Origin: Spinacia oleracea
Lineage: Eukaryota > Streptophyta > Magnoliopsida > Caryophyllales > Amaranthaceae
Direction of reading: 5' to 3'
Assembly (NCBI RefSeq): GCF_020520425.1
Contig: NC_079489.1
Coordinates: forward strand, 22,034,001 to 22,098,000
Length of the DNA: 64,000 bases
A program made the translations under genes and the position numbers. Of the stretch, positions 10,569 to 21,508 are shown piece by piece (the first letter of the stretch is position 1; every line of letters begins with the position of its first letter). The notes beneath the pieces are model-generated. The model made no database searches, was not told the origin of the DNA, and worked only from the letters and a program-made list of their open reading frames with translations.

Positions 10569-11960
10569 TGTTAGATTATGATACATATGACAATTCATAA
10601 ATCATGCGGAAAAACCATAAAGCCAGGAAAACATATTATTTACACATAATCATTTAGCATAGTTTAGATGCATACTCTTTGTTGCGTGCCTTCCCTAGCT
10701 GCGCCCGAACCGAACAAGAACAAGTCTTTAGGACTCCAAGTGTCGTCCCTCCGTAGATAGTCCACAGCACGTCCGGATCCGCCTTAAGATTGACCAACTA
10801 GAATCGCCCTTAAGGTACTATTATTTTCGGCACTTTATAGGCAAATGTGTGACTGAATTTTTCTCTCAAAAACTCACTTTGAATACTTTTTAAACTTCTT
10901 ATAAATTGTGAGCCCTAGCCTCATATTTATAGGGGTATGGAAAGGGAATCGAAATCCTACTCAGATACAAATTAATTAAACCTAGAATCCTACAAGAACT
11001 CTAATTTAATTAATTTATCAAATAGAATTAGGAATTTAATCATTAACCGAACTCTGCATGTTTTAGGAAACGTGCACGAACACAAACACTTGCACACACA
11101 CGCATGGAAGCCACGATGGGCCCCCATGCGTGCGCGCGAGCAGCAGCCCACGCAGCGCCCGCGCGCGCTGCGCGCTGCGCGCGCTGTGCGCGCTGTGCGC
11201 GCTGCGCAGCCTGCTGGGCCTGGCGAGGCTGTTTGTGCGGCGCGCTTGGCTTGCTGGGCGATGGCCTGGCTTCGTGCTGGGCCTCGTCCGGCAGGCCTCG
11301 TCCGATGCTTATTCGTACGATGCGCTTCCGATTAAATTTTCCGATTCCGGAATTCATTTCCGATACGAACAATATTTAATATTTCCGATTCCGGAATTAA
11401 TTTCCGTTTCGAACAAATATTTAATATTTCCGTTTCCGGAATTATTTTCCGATTCCGGTAATATTTCCGATTCTGACAATATTTCCGTTTCCGGCAATAT
11501 TTCCGATTCTGGCAATATTTCCATTTCCGATAATATTTTCCGATACGTACCATGTTTCCGTTTCCAGCAACATCTACGACTTGGATAATATTTATATTTC
11601 CGATACGATCCATATTTCCGTTTCCGGCAATATCATCGTTTCCGGAGTATTCATTTCTTGCCTGTGACGATCTTAGCTCCCACTGAAACCAAGATCCGTT
11701 GGTTCCGAATATTCATAGATGGAGTATTTAATGCCATTAAATACTTGATCCGTTTACGTACTATTTGTGTGACCCTACGGGTTCAGTCAAGAGTAAGCTG
11801 TGGATTAATATCATTAATTCCACTTGAAATGAAGCGGCCTCTAGCTAGGCATTCAGCTCACTTGATCTCACTGAATTATTAACTTGTTAATTAATACTGA
11901 ACCGCATTTATTAGACTTAACATAGAATGCATACTTGGACCAAGGGCATTATTTCCTTCA
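10569..11960 (-). repeat. 5' LTR of Ty1-copia element
   Basis: 1392 bp, nearly identical to the left LTR. In element orientation it begins TGAAGG at 11960 and ends CTAACA at 10569. A minus-strand TATA-like CTATAAATA lies at 10924-10932, a plausible promoter for the genomic RNA. Confidence 0.93.
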
Positions 11961-13039
11961 CCTCGGCGTGTCTGAACGGAGGTTAATCGGTAATTTGGTT
12001 GCGTTTCTTAAGTTTGGATTGTTGTTGTGTTTACTGGGGATTGCGGTTTGATTTCTTGGCTTTCTCTGCGATGATGTTATTGGTGATGGATTCTTGATGC
12101 TCCAAAATCTGGGTACTACTGGAATTAACCGCAAGCGTTTCATCAAATATTCCTCGCCGACGATAACCAGAGGAAGATGAAGAGTCACCGCCGCCTCCAT
12201 TGCCACCCGTAACACCGCTTTTGCAATCAAAGGCGTGGAATCATCATCAAAATCGTCGCCGCCATTGAGGAAACTCTTGGAGAATACAAGGTGGTGGATT
12301 GCGATTCTTGAGTTCGTACGTTGTTTGGAGTGTTCTTGGTTTGATTTCTTGATCTCCTTGATTACTTTCCTTAATTGCGAATTGAATCAAATTTCCCATT
12401 ATTTGAGTGATTTCCTACTTAATGGGTTGATTTCTTGGCTTCTACTGCTTCCCCTGCCAATGATGCATGTTACTTGGTTTTGTGCTTCACCTGAAAACCC
12501 TCTCTCTCCACAACCGAACTCCCAAAGAAAACCAACTTCAAATTCATTTCCCAAAACTGGGTTTTTTAACCTTCTGCAAATTGATTCATATGATTTGTTA
12601 GTTTGGGTAATATATGCTTCAGTTGGGATTTAAGAACTGTCAACTGCATCAGGATTAATTTCCCTTTTTTTTTTTTTTTTTAATGTTCATTGGCTTCCAA
12701 TTGGATGTTGTTCTAAGATGTTGTAAATTGAGATTCTGGTTAATCTTGAATTTGGGTAGTTCATGATTGAACATTGAATTTAAGTATGAGTGTTTTGTTG
12801 GATAATGCTGGAGGTTAGTTGTTAATGTGAACCCTGATGAAGTAGGGGACATTGTTGTAGGAACTATTTTGGCCCCAGGTTCTCAGAGAGCCTGTGAGTG
12901 TAGGTTGGAAGCATACTGGTTTCTAGAAACAATTCTTATAAGGTGAATAGGCAATATTCTTCAAGGATTCAGGCAGTTGATGATGTTGCAACAACCACTA
13001 AAGCCGAATTAAATTTTTGGTGTTGAAGTTCGTTTATGA

Positions 13040-13325
13040 CTCAACAGAGGTTGAGATTTGTTTTGTGATGATCCAACAGAGGTTGGGTTTGTTTTGTGAT
13101 GACCCAACAGAGGTTGAGGTCCATTTTGTGACCCATAGTGGTCCTTTCTCATTGATCCATAGAGATCCATTTCATGATCCATTGCGATCTTTCTTTTGAT
13201 GAGCCCCATTGTGGCTCATTCTTTCAGACCCATAGAGGTCATTTTCAGACCCACAGTGGTCCTTTTTCAGACCCAAAGTGGTCAGTTTCCGACCCAAAGT
13301 GGTCAATTCTCAAAAGACCCAAAGG
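13040..13325. repeat. Array of GACCCA(N)AGTGGTC-type repeats
   Basis: A series of short units: early ones resemble CAACAGAGGTTGGG with spacers, later ones GACCCAAAGTGGTCA. They evolve along the array, as expected for an old local tandem expansion. Confidence 0.75.
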
Positions 13326-13776
13326 GTCAAATTCTCAAATTGTTTCCTTTTTTGATCAATTTCTATCTTCGGCTTTCTTTTTCATAGCTAAATTTCTCAC
13401 TCTTTTCACTCTCAAACACATTATCCTTCATTCTTCACATTGGAGTTATGGTGTATGTGTGTGAGATTGGTTGATGATCAATGGTGTATTTTGGACAGCA
13501 GGAAGCTGATTCATGGTGGATGGTTGAACCACATTATTCTGATTGGTAGTTCCATTTGTATGAAGTATTATGGTGGTGTTCTCATCAGTCAAGTTGTTGG
13601 TCATGGAAAGGAAACAACCATGGATTCACATGCCAGTTTTCAGATGCTAAGTGTTGAAGAAACACAAAGGTTAGCAGTGTTCAAAACTTCATATACCTCC
13701 CGTTGACAGTGTCCCAGATGTTGTGGCTGCAGTTCTCATCACCAAGAGGAGCAACAACTGCTTCATTTCAAGATTT

Positions 13777-13827
13777 CAAACTGAAAATGTTTAACACCAT
13801 TTTCAGTTTGGGGGGGGGGGGGGGGGG
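13777..13827 (+). other. Stem-loop plus 18-G polypurine tract
   Basis: CAAACTGAAAATG (13777-13789) and CATTTTCAGTTTG (13798-13810) form a perfect 13-bp stem with an 8-base loop. The last stem base is the first of an unbroken run of 18 G (13810-13827) abutting the 3' LTR. The G run is the plus-strand primer; the hairpin's role is unknown. Confidence 0.8.
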
Positions 13828-14068
13828 TGTTGGAACTTATACTTTAGTATAAGTTGTTAGTTTGTTTCATTAGTTTAGGAAGTTTGTTACTAGAAAACTA
13901 ACTTGTACATAGCTTAGTATAAATACATATGCTTGTATTATTCTTGTTAATAATACAATTAATAAAATGTAGTCTTTAGTTTTCTCTCTCAAAGCTCACG
14001 AGCTACCAAGCTCTAACAATGGCTTCCTTGCTTTCTTCTTCCTTTCTTTTCTTTCCTCAATTCTAACA
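13828..14068 (+). repeat. 3' LTR of outer element
   Basis: 241 bp, TGTTGGAACTT...CTAACA, aligned along its length with 911-1182 and followed by the GGTGA target duplication. Confidence 0.88.
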
Positions 14069-14073
14069 GGTGA

Positions 14074-14897
14074 TGATAAAGGTCGCAAGTTGCGACAACA
14101 TTTAGTTATTGCAATTTTATGTGTCTGGATTTAATTGGTACATATAGGCGCCACGTAGGCTATGCATCATCAGAATATTTTTACAATCAATGCAATATTT
14201 TTACTATGAAAATATGTAAATAAGGTAGTCGATACAAAGAAAGAAACAAATTAGAATATTAAGATTTTCCTAGCTTTTTGTAACATGTATAATAGGTTAT
14301 ATAAGTTACATAGTTTAGTCTCTAATTTAAATCATAACACATAAGCATGTCGTATCATCATTGTGACACGGCTTAAAAATCGCATATTACGACTTTATCA
14401 TTTTCGTTTAAATATATTCAATTGTTTATTTGGAGTGTCTACGGAGTTCATAAATTTGTATTGTACATGACTTCCGTGTGTCTACGGAGTTCATAAATTA
14501 CCTAGCTAATTTTGTAACTTTTTGAGTTTGTATACGGATGTTGTTGATATGATATGTTTTCTGTATTTATAACGTGTAGTTCTTTCCCATGTAATTTTCT
14601 GATTATCAATGTTTCATTGTATATTCTTGAATTTTTTTTTTATGTAGTTGATGAATGCTGTTATTTTTTATTTTATTTTTCGAAGGGCAACTTTTTTTTT
14701 TTTCATTTTCTTTTAGGGGATGATGAATGCTATAACTTCTTTCCGTTCAATTTAGAAAATTGTAAACCCGACCGGATTACTTATTAAATTAGAAGAAAAA
14801 TAAAAACCAAAGGGTTAGATTTAAGGGGTTAGCATCTTTTCGTTTCTCTGGATTTTTTTTTTCTCGATATAGATTTAAGGGTTTGTAATTATTAATA
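14074..14897. other. Intergenic, AT-rich
   Basis: No gene recognised. It includes two copies of TCTACGGAGTTCATAAATT (near 14438 and 14481). The start resembles a short stretch near 23627 (ATGATAAAGGTCG), so both may be pieces of one old repeat. Confidence 0.5.
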
Positions 14898-15098
14898 CTA
14901 GATTTTAGCCCGTGCGATGCACGGATTCTATTAAATTGTTATGTTTAAATAAAACTCCTATGTATATACCAATTTTATATTCTTTGTGTTAGATTAGATT
15001 AATTTTTGATTTTGCATTGAATTTCATTTTAGATTTTTTTTTTATAATTATGAGAGTGTTTGTTTTTAGATGAAATTGTATATGCGTAATATTAATAA

Positions 15099-15801
15099 TC
15101 TAATATATATATATAAAGGGGAGTTTTTTCAAGAGTAATGAGAGCGTCCACATAGGATTGCCACGTCATCACATATTATTAAATTATTAACTAATTAAAT
15201 AAATAATATGAGAGTCTTGTCATGATTGATTACTTAATACGATAAAGATAGATTAATAAATAATATGGGAGTCTTACCATGATTGACTACTTAATACGAT
15301 AAAGATAAATTTCACAAACTTTTTTTATCTTTGTGTATATATATACATATTAAAAATCTCAACCCTCACATTAAAAATCTCAACCCTCACCAAATTATAC
15401 GGAGTCTTCATTGTATGTGCTTCATTCCATCGCAAGAATATGATGTTGCATGGCGTTGGGTGAAGATGAGGTTGATGATCACTCTTCATCCTTTTCTTTA
15501 CAGTTGAATTCCAAATTTTTTTATTTCGTTGTCATAATTTTACTTTGATTTTTATTGTTTATTTGTCGTCAATTACTCCGTACATTTATTCTTTATTTCG
15601 TTCCAGAAATACGGGACACCCGATGGTCACGGACTCACGGTGTACCGCATAATTGTTTATGTTGCATAGAAAATAATTTTTACGTGGTTCATTGGTTATT
15701 CATTGTTTATGTTAATTTTGTACAAGCATAATTGTTTTTGTTCTATCGGTTTATGTGTGTTCATTTAATACTACTTCGTATACCTACTGGATATTGATAT
15801 A

Positions 15802-15887
<86 letters not shown>

Positions 15888-16819
15888 TTGTATATCTTTG
15901 TATTCCAAATCATACCCCATCAACACAGTTTAATTTAGAGCTAAATAGTGATTAATAAAATAAATTAAGTGTTATCTCGGGCATAATTTATGCTTCTTAT
16001 ACGGCACAACGAACTACAATTTAGATGTCAAAATTAAACCTAACATAGAATATACAACTATAAACGTTAACACAATCGGGGTTGCAAGCCCACATTTTAT
16101 TTGGTTGAATTAAACTAAACTTAATGTACTACTTGAAATTGAAATAAAGTCCAAACAACCTTACTCCGTACCAAAAATAGGAAAAAAGAAAGTAAAGAAA
16201 AACAAAGTAATTCACAAGACTAGCTATTTTAAAGTAATGATCACTATCGTAGTTTGAAGAGTATTAGCAATGAATACCACGTTATAGAATTTTAGATAAA
16301 GAAATCTTTTTCGGTGTATAATAGAGTTTTATTTTCTTTAAGCCTATGATATTTGGATTAATTCATATCATAATAAAATTCTACTTGCATTAAACCTATA
16401 TTTTTTCTGGTTATAAATATACGAGAGTATTATAAAACTATGCTCCTCTTTTATAAATAAGTGCTATATTATATTTGTTTTTCCTTTCACCCATAGTTAT
16501 TATGATTTGATTACTCCGTACGTTTATGTTTCAGAAATATTTCGTTGATTCGAGCCATTAATTCAAGCAGAAACGATTGAAAAATAAAAGTACGTGTTTC
16601 AAGAAAAATAAAAAGAGATAATTAAAGACTTGATAAAAGATAATAAGAGATAAATTTTGAAAATTTTTAATAGATAAACAAAGACCCATTAAAACTGTCA
16701 TACTAATTGATTATAAAAAATAAAAAATAAAAAAATATTCTAACTATCATTTAAAGGTGAAAAAAAAATCTCATAAAAAAATGAATTTAACCCGTGCATC
16801 GCACGGGCTTTAAATCTAG
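15099..16819 (+). mobile_element. Helitron, plus strand, nested
   Basis: Starts TCTAATATATATATA and ends with the hairpin CCCGTGC-ATC-GCACGGG, the spacer CTTTAAAT and CTAG at 16816-16819. It lies between A (15098) and T (16820). No coding frame for a Rep/helicase, so non-autonomous. A related, uninterrupted Helitron piece at 45382-45624 reads straight through this point, which confirms both ends. Confidence 0.85.
15809..15885. repeat. (TA)n microsatellite
   Basis: About 77 bp of alternating TA inside the nested Helitron. The open frame over it (YIYIYI...) is an artefact. Confidence 0.95.
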
Positions 16820-16839
16820 TTATTTAATAAAAATATATA

Positions 16840-17634
<795 letters not shown>

Positions 17635-18182
17635 TTTTATACTAAGTATTTATTTGGTATTTGGGGTGTATAAATTTTACATAGTTGTAAATTTCTGGAT
17701 GTTTTTCGGCGAAATTATAAAGATTGCAGATTTTCAGGTTTAATTTGATTGGAAAATGTCAGGTGGAGCTGTGGAGGGCGATTGCACTCGTTTATAAAGG
17801 TATGGGGCTAAGTTTCTACCATTAGGAGTAAAGGTCTTTATTTGCACATAAGACCTAAGTTATGGGGTTCTTTTGCCGCATTCCCCGATGATTCAATAAT
17901 CACGAAAATGGTAGCTAATTGCCTACAAAACCAAATCACTATCTTTTTTGTTTTTCTCACTTAACGATCACTATATCTAACTTAAGTATCGGAGGATATT
18001 TCCCGGAAACAATCCCAGGGGAGTCTATCCGTTTTGTAGTTGCACAACTAACGAAATGATGCCATCAAGTACGTTATCGGCTAAAGTCATCCCAAAATAA
18101 CATCTTTGTAGTTTCTTGAAGAAACACAAGCAAATATTTGTTGATTATTTTAATACAATAATACTTTTATCCTACCTGGACA
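17635..18182. other. Intergenic, no gene recognised
   Basis: No coding motif or repeat boundary seen. The end (18123-18181) carries a segment, CAAATATTTGTTGATTAT through CCTACCTGGACAA, that recurs near 18911-18929/19239-19287 and in part near 19551. Confidence 0.5.
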
Positions 18183-18187
18183 AACAG

Positions 18188-18636
18188 TGATAGAAATTTG
18201 AGCACGCACGCGGAAGTTTTGATGGTCCCGAATTATATAACAAAATTGTATTTTATCATTGATTACATTAATTAGAATTGTACAACAATATTTGCGAGAT
18301 CTCATGTCTCTCCCTTATCTCTTTGGTAGAACCCTTGTTTCTACCCCTCATATTTTGTGGGAGCTCTCTTGATTAGCTTATCCTAAACTTATGCACATAC
18401 AACCTATTTATAGTTGTTGTATTATGGTTTCTAAATTTTTCTACTCCCCTCATCATCTAGATTTTTCTTAGGATAATTCTAGACATTTTAGTTACTAGAT
18501 TTTTCTAGTCTAGCTCCTAGATATTTCCTAAGATTATTCTAGATTATTATATTTCTAGATTTTTCTACATAATACATTTCACTATTATATTTTTACAAGT
18601 TTATTATCTAGATTTTTCTAGATTAATATTTTAACA
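18188..18636 (-). mobile_element. Solo LTR
   Basis: 449 bp running TG...CA. In minus orientation it starts TGTTAAAATATT and has CTATAAATAGG (near 18405-18415) as a TATA-like box. Flanks are AACAG (18183-18187) and ACCAG (18637-18641), a 4/5 match. The paralogous segment at 19278-19287 reads GGACAACCAG uninterrupted, so the left flank was probably ACCAG before one mutation. Many CTAGATTTTTCTAG-like words. No interior or second LTR nearby. Confidence 0.65.
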
Positions 18637-18689
18637 ACCAGCTGGTACATGGAGTTGATCAGCGGCACGTTTGTCAATGCACGATTTCA

Positions 18690-18898
18690 AACATTAATAT
18701 ATCTTATTATGGATAAGTAAAAATTATAAAAAGTTGATATTTAAAGAATATTTTTTGAGACAAATCTAATAAGACCCACACGATGACACGACTATGTTTT
18801 TTCTTATGTATAAATGACAAAAGTAAATCAAAGTAACTTGTGTGAAAAGTGTCAAAAACCCAATTGTATCATGTAAATAAGAAAGGGGGAAGTATAAT
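18690..18898. mobile_element. Truncated Stowaway-like MITE
   Basis: The inner part (GACAAATCTAATAAGACCCACACGATGACACGACTATG) and the right end (GGGGGAAGTATA) resemble the complete copy at 19782-20039. The left terminus is missing. Confidence 0.5.
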
Positions 18899-18929
18899 AG
18901 AGTCAATGCAAGCAAATATTTGTTGATTA

Positions 18930-19238
18930 TCTCCAATGGTTATAGATAGAGATTAGCTTGAAATTTATAAAAGTTTCAAGCTAATAGCTAGAACATTGGA
19001 GTGAAAATAATAAATTAGCTTGGTCAAGCAAATTAGCTTATTTAAAAGTTGCCAATTAATTTATTGACAATTGGGACAAGTGAGACCAATTTAAGTATCA
19101 AGCTAGTTATTAGCAATTAGAGCATAAATTAGCTAGACAATGAAATAGGTTGAAATCTTATGTGGCATAACAAGCTAATTGTCAAATTAGCTTACCATTA
19201 AAGCTAATTGTCAAATTAACTTATCATTGGAGATGCTC
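18930..19238. mobile_element. MITE with TCTCCAATGG termini (PIF/Harbinger-like?)
   Basis: Left end TCTCCAATGG and right end CATTGGAGATGCTC are inverted repeats flanked by TTA/TAA. The interior is rich in AATTAGCTTG words. The related segment at 18123-18181 runs through the junction without it, supporting insertion. Superfamily call is tentative, based on the GAGCATCTCCAATG motif and 3-bp flank. Confidence 0.55.
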
Positions 19239-19781
19239 TAATACAAGCAAGTTGTATCATGGTAACTCCGAGTCCTACCTGGACAACCAGCAAGTAAACG
19301 GAATTGATTTTTTAATTTTTTATGATTAGGTCACACACACGGAATTGATTTTCTATGATTAGGTAACACACACGTATTGATCCACAATTATTATTATGAA
19401 TTGACATATCACTATATCAGGATGTTGTGAGGGTAGGGTGAATTTCTCTTTCACGTTTTATTTGTTTATTTGGCACGGGTTATAAATTTGTTAGGCAAAT
19501 GATGACAAATTTAAAATAATTAATAAAGTTGTGCATAACTGATTCAATGCAAGCAAATATTTGTTAATTATTTTAGTACAATAATAAACTCCTAGTCTAT
19601 GGTTAGGTAATAACTTACGAACTACGGAGTAAAAATTTGTGTCATCATATTCGTCGTCAATATTTTAAGAAACAACTCGTTGGTTGTGAACGTGATTAGT
19701 ATGATGAGGATATCTTTAATAAGATGTCATTTTTTCTCACCAAATTGATTCTTTCCAAGCTAGATTATACGGAGTAATATA
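19239..19781. other. Intergenic, no gene recognised
   Basis: AT-rich. It has two close copies of CACACACGGAATTGATTTT-like sequence (19295-19355) and two TACGGAGTA words (19623-19631, 19768-19776). No coding signal. Confidence 0.5.
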
Positions 19782-20039
19782 TTTCTTCCATTCTTTATTA
19801 AATGACACAATTTTTTTGTCACGTTTACCAATGTAATATTTCAACCATTAATACCTTATATTATCAATGGTTAAAATTTATAAAAGTTTGATATTATAAA
19901 TCTATAGGATGAGACGATTATAACAAGACCCCACATGACTATATTTTTTGTTAAGTATAAATCACAATTGATGGTCAAAGTATATTATATGAATAGTGCC
20001 AAAAGTACAATTGTGTCATTTAAAAAAGAATGGAGGAAG
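19782..20039. mobile_element. Stowaway-like MITE
   Basis: Terminal inverted repeats CTTCCATTCTTTATTAAATGACAC and GTGTCATTTAAAAAAGAATGGAGGAAG, flanked by TA on both sides. Non-coding. Confidence 0.7.
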
Positions 20040-20390
20040 TATATATTATCAAGATTCATGCCGCCGCTCGTAGTACTCGGGGAGTCTGTTCGGCGCGAAT
20101 TAGCCATTTTCAAAAAAAAATTATTTTAATAAACATATTACTAAGTGACGTGGATCACTTCATTCAATCGTTGTCATAACTCATATGTTGTTTTCAGTAC
20201 ATTTGATCTTTGTCTATAAAAAAAAAAAAAAAAAATACAACTTGTTAAAGTTTAAGTACAATTTGTTGATAATTTTGTATCGGTCAATTACGTTGCTTAT
20301 CAAGAAACGCAAAATTTTAATAATAAGTTTTAATGTTGCATGTTATAATAATATATATAATGAATCATGATGATATATAAACAAGTAATA

Positions 20391-21209
20391 TCTAGGTAGC
20401 ACGAAATAGTTTAAAAGGAGTTTTTTCAAGAGGTTTCGGAGCGCCATGTAAGATTTTCATGTCACCAAATTTAATTATAAAGATTAAAAAGATTAAGAAA
20501 ATGATAAGTCAAAGAAAATTTAATCTAAATAAAAAAGATAAAGCCAAGGTAAATTTAATCTAAATAAAAAAGATAGAACCAAAGTAAATTTAATCTAAAT
20601 AAAAAAGATAAAAGATGACTGGAGAATAGAGTTTAGTATAGTTCTTCTTCAATTATATTGTCCTACAAAAACCCATTAAGAAAATATTTCAAACTAACGT
20701 GTAGTTTTAGGTTTGTTGAATTATTTTGTTTCAATTGGTGATCCTGTTGAATACTTCAAGTTAGAGACTGTTAAATACGGGCCTGGGCCACACCTGTCAC
20801 CAAGAGAGAGTCCACTTAACAAGACCGTACCTTAAAACCATATGGCAATAAGGGGAGTAGCCCCTTGGCTTTATTAAGTGTTTAACTCTCCTCTCTTTTA
20901 TCAATGTGGTACTCTCACACGTGATGTTTCATGGGTCAGATCTTAACAGAGACTTATGACATGAATACATCTTGGATGCACCGTCCGAGTTTACCATATG
21001 ATTATGATGCTTCTTTTTTTTTGTTTGAAGAATTATATATGACAGGGTATTTTATTTTGTGACTTTTTAGTATAATTTATTTGCATCGGTCATTTTTTAT
21101 CTCGCCTAAGAGGGTTTTATAAACTTATACTCCTGTATAAAGTATAAGTCATTGTATTTTCGTTTTAACTATTGTTTTTTGCCGTGCACCGTACGAACTT
21201 CAAAACTAG
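20391..21209 (+). mobile_element. Degenerate Helitron
   Basis: Starts TCTAGGTAGC after an A, followed by the Helitron-like AAAAGGAGTTTTTTCAAGAG also seen at 15116-15135. Ends with an imperfect hairpin (CCGTGCACCGTACG), spacer and CTAG|T at 21206-21209. The two ends were paired by position, so the full extent is uncertain. No coding frame. Confidence 0.5.
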
Positions 21210-21508
21210 TACATTAAGTAAAATAGAAAGAGTGATACGGATCGGAGTACGCGTTATTGCGTTAGCCATCTCTTTATACTACAATAGTACAGTTGAAAAA
21301 AAGACGGTCCACAACATACCAACTTCTTTTACTTAATAGTTTCCAACAACAAACAAGGATTATTAGTTTAATGAGGCTGCATATAGCATGAATTCTATAA
21401 AATCGCTAGGAAGAAATTGAAAAAGGAAAACAAGCTAGAAAGACTCTTTAATCCTTGTTCCTTTTCTTTTTACAAGTAATTCTTTGTTGATACAATTCAA
21501 AGGCTACA
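21210..21508 (+). promoter_or_regulatory. Upstream region of the BAHD gene
   Basis: 300 bp of AT-rich sequence between the Helitron end and the ATG. TCTTTATACTACA near 21270 is a weak TATA candidate. No firm promoter element identified. Confidence 0.3.

Larger units (their letters stand above)
1507..11960 (-). mobile_element. Full-length Ty1-copia retrotransposon
   Basis: A 10.45-kb element inserted in the outer retrotransposon, flanked by the perfect 5-bp duplication CCTCG (1502-1506 and 11961-11965). LTRs are 1507-2915 (3' LTR) and 10569-11960 (5' LTR), both TGTTA...TTCA on the plus strand. By eye they differ at about six positions plus one 17-bp indel. The primer site is at 10552-10567 and the purine tract at 2916-2926. 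One uninterrupted gag-pol frame lies at 3780-7745. The 2.8-kb leader between LTR and gag carries a GC-rich tandem repeat. All parts needed for mobility look present, so it is recent and possibly still competent. Confidence 0.95.
11966..13827 (+). other. Interior of outer LTR element
   Basis: Continues the outer element from 1506. No transposon protein motif is visible in any frame. The short frames at 12235-12633 and 13440-13706 have no recognisable domain. It holds the repeat array at 13040-13325 and a stem-loop before the polypurine tract. Confidence 0.65.
911..14068 (+). mobile_element. Outer non-autonomous LTR retrotransposon, interrupted
   Basis: Two short LTRs (911-1182 and 13828-14068) both begin TGTTGGAACTT and end CTAACA. 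Five bases GGTGA lie directly outside each end (906-910 and 14069-14073), a perfect target-site duplication. A tRNA-iMet-type primer binding site TGGTATCAGAGC starts at 1183, immediately after the left LTR, and an 18-G polypurine tract abuts the right LTR. Without the copia insertion the interior is only about 2.2 kb. I see no gag, protease, RT or integrase motif in it, so it would depend on another element's enzymes (TRIM/LARD-like). It is split at 1506/11961 by the copia element. Confidence 0.85.
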
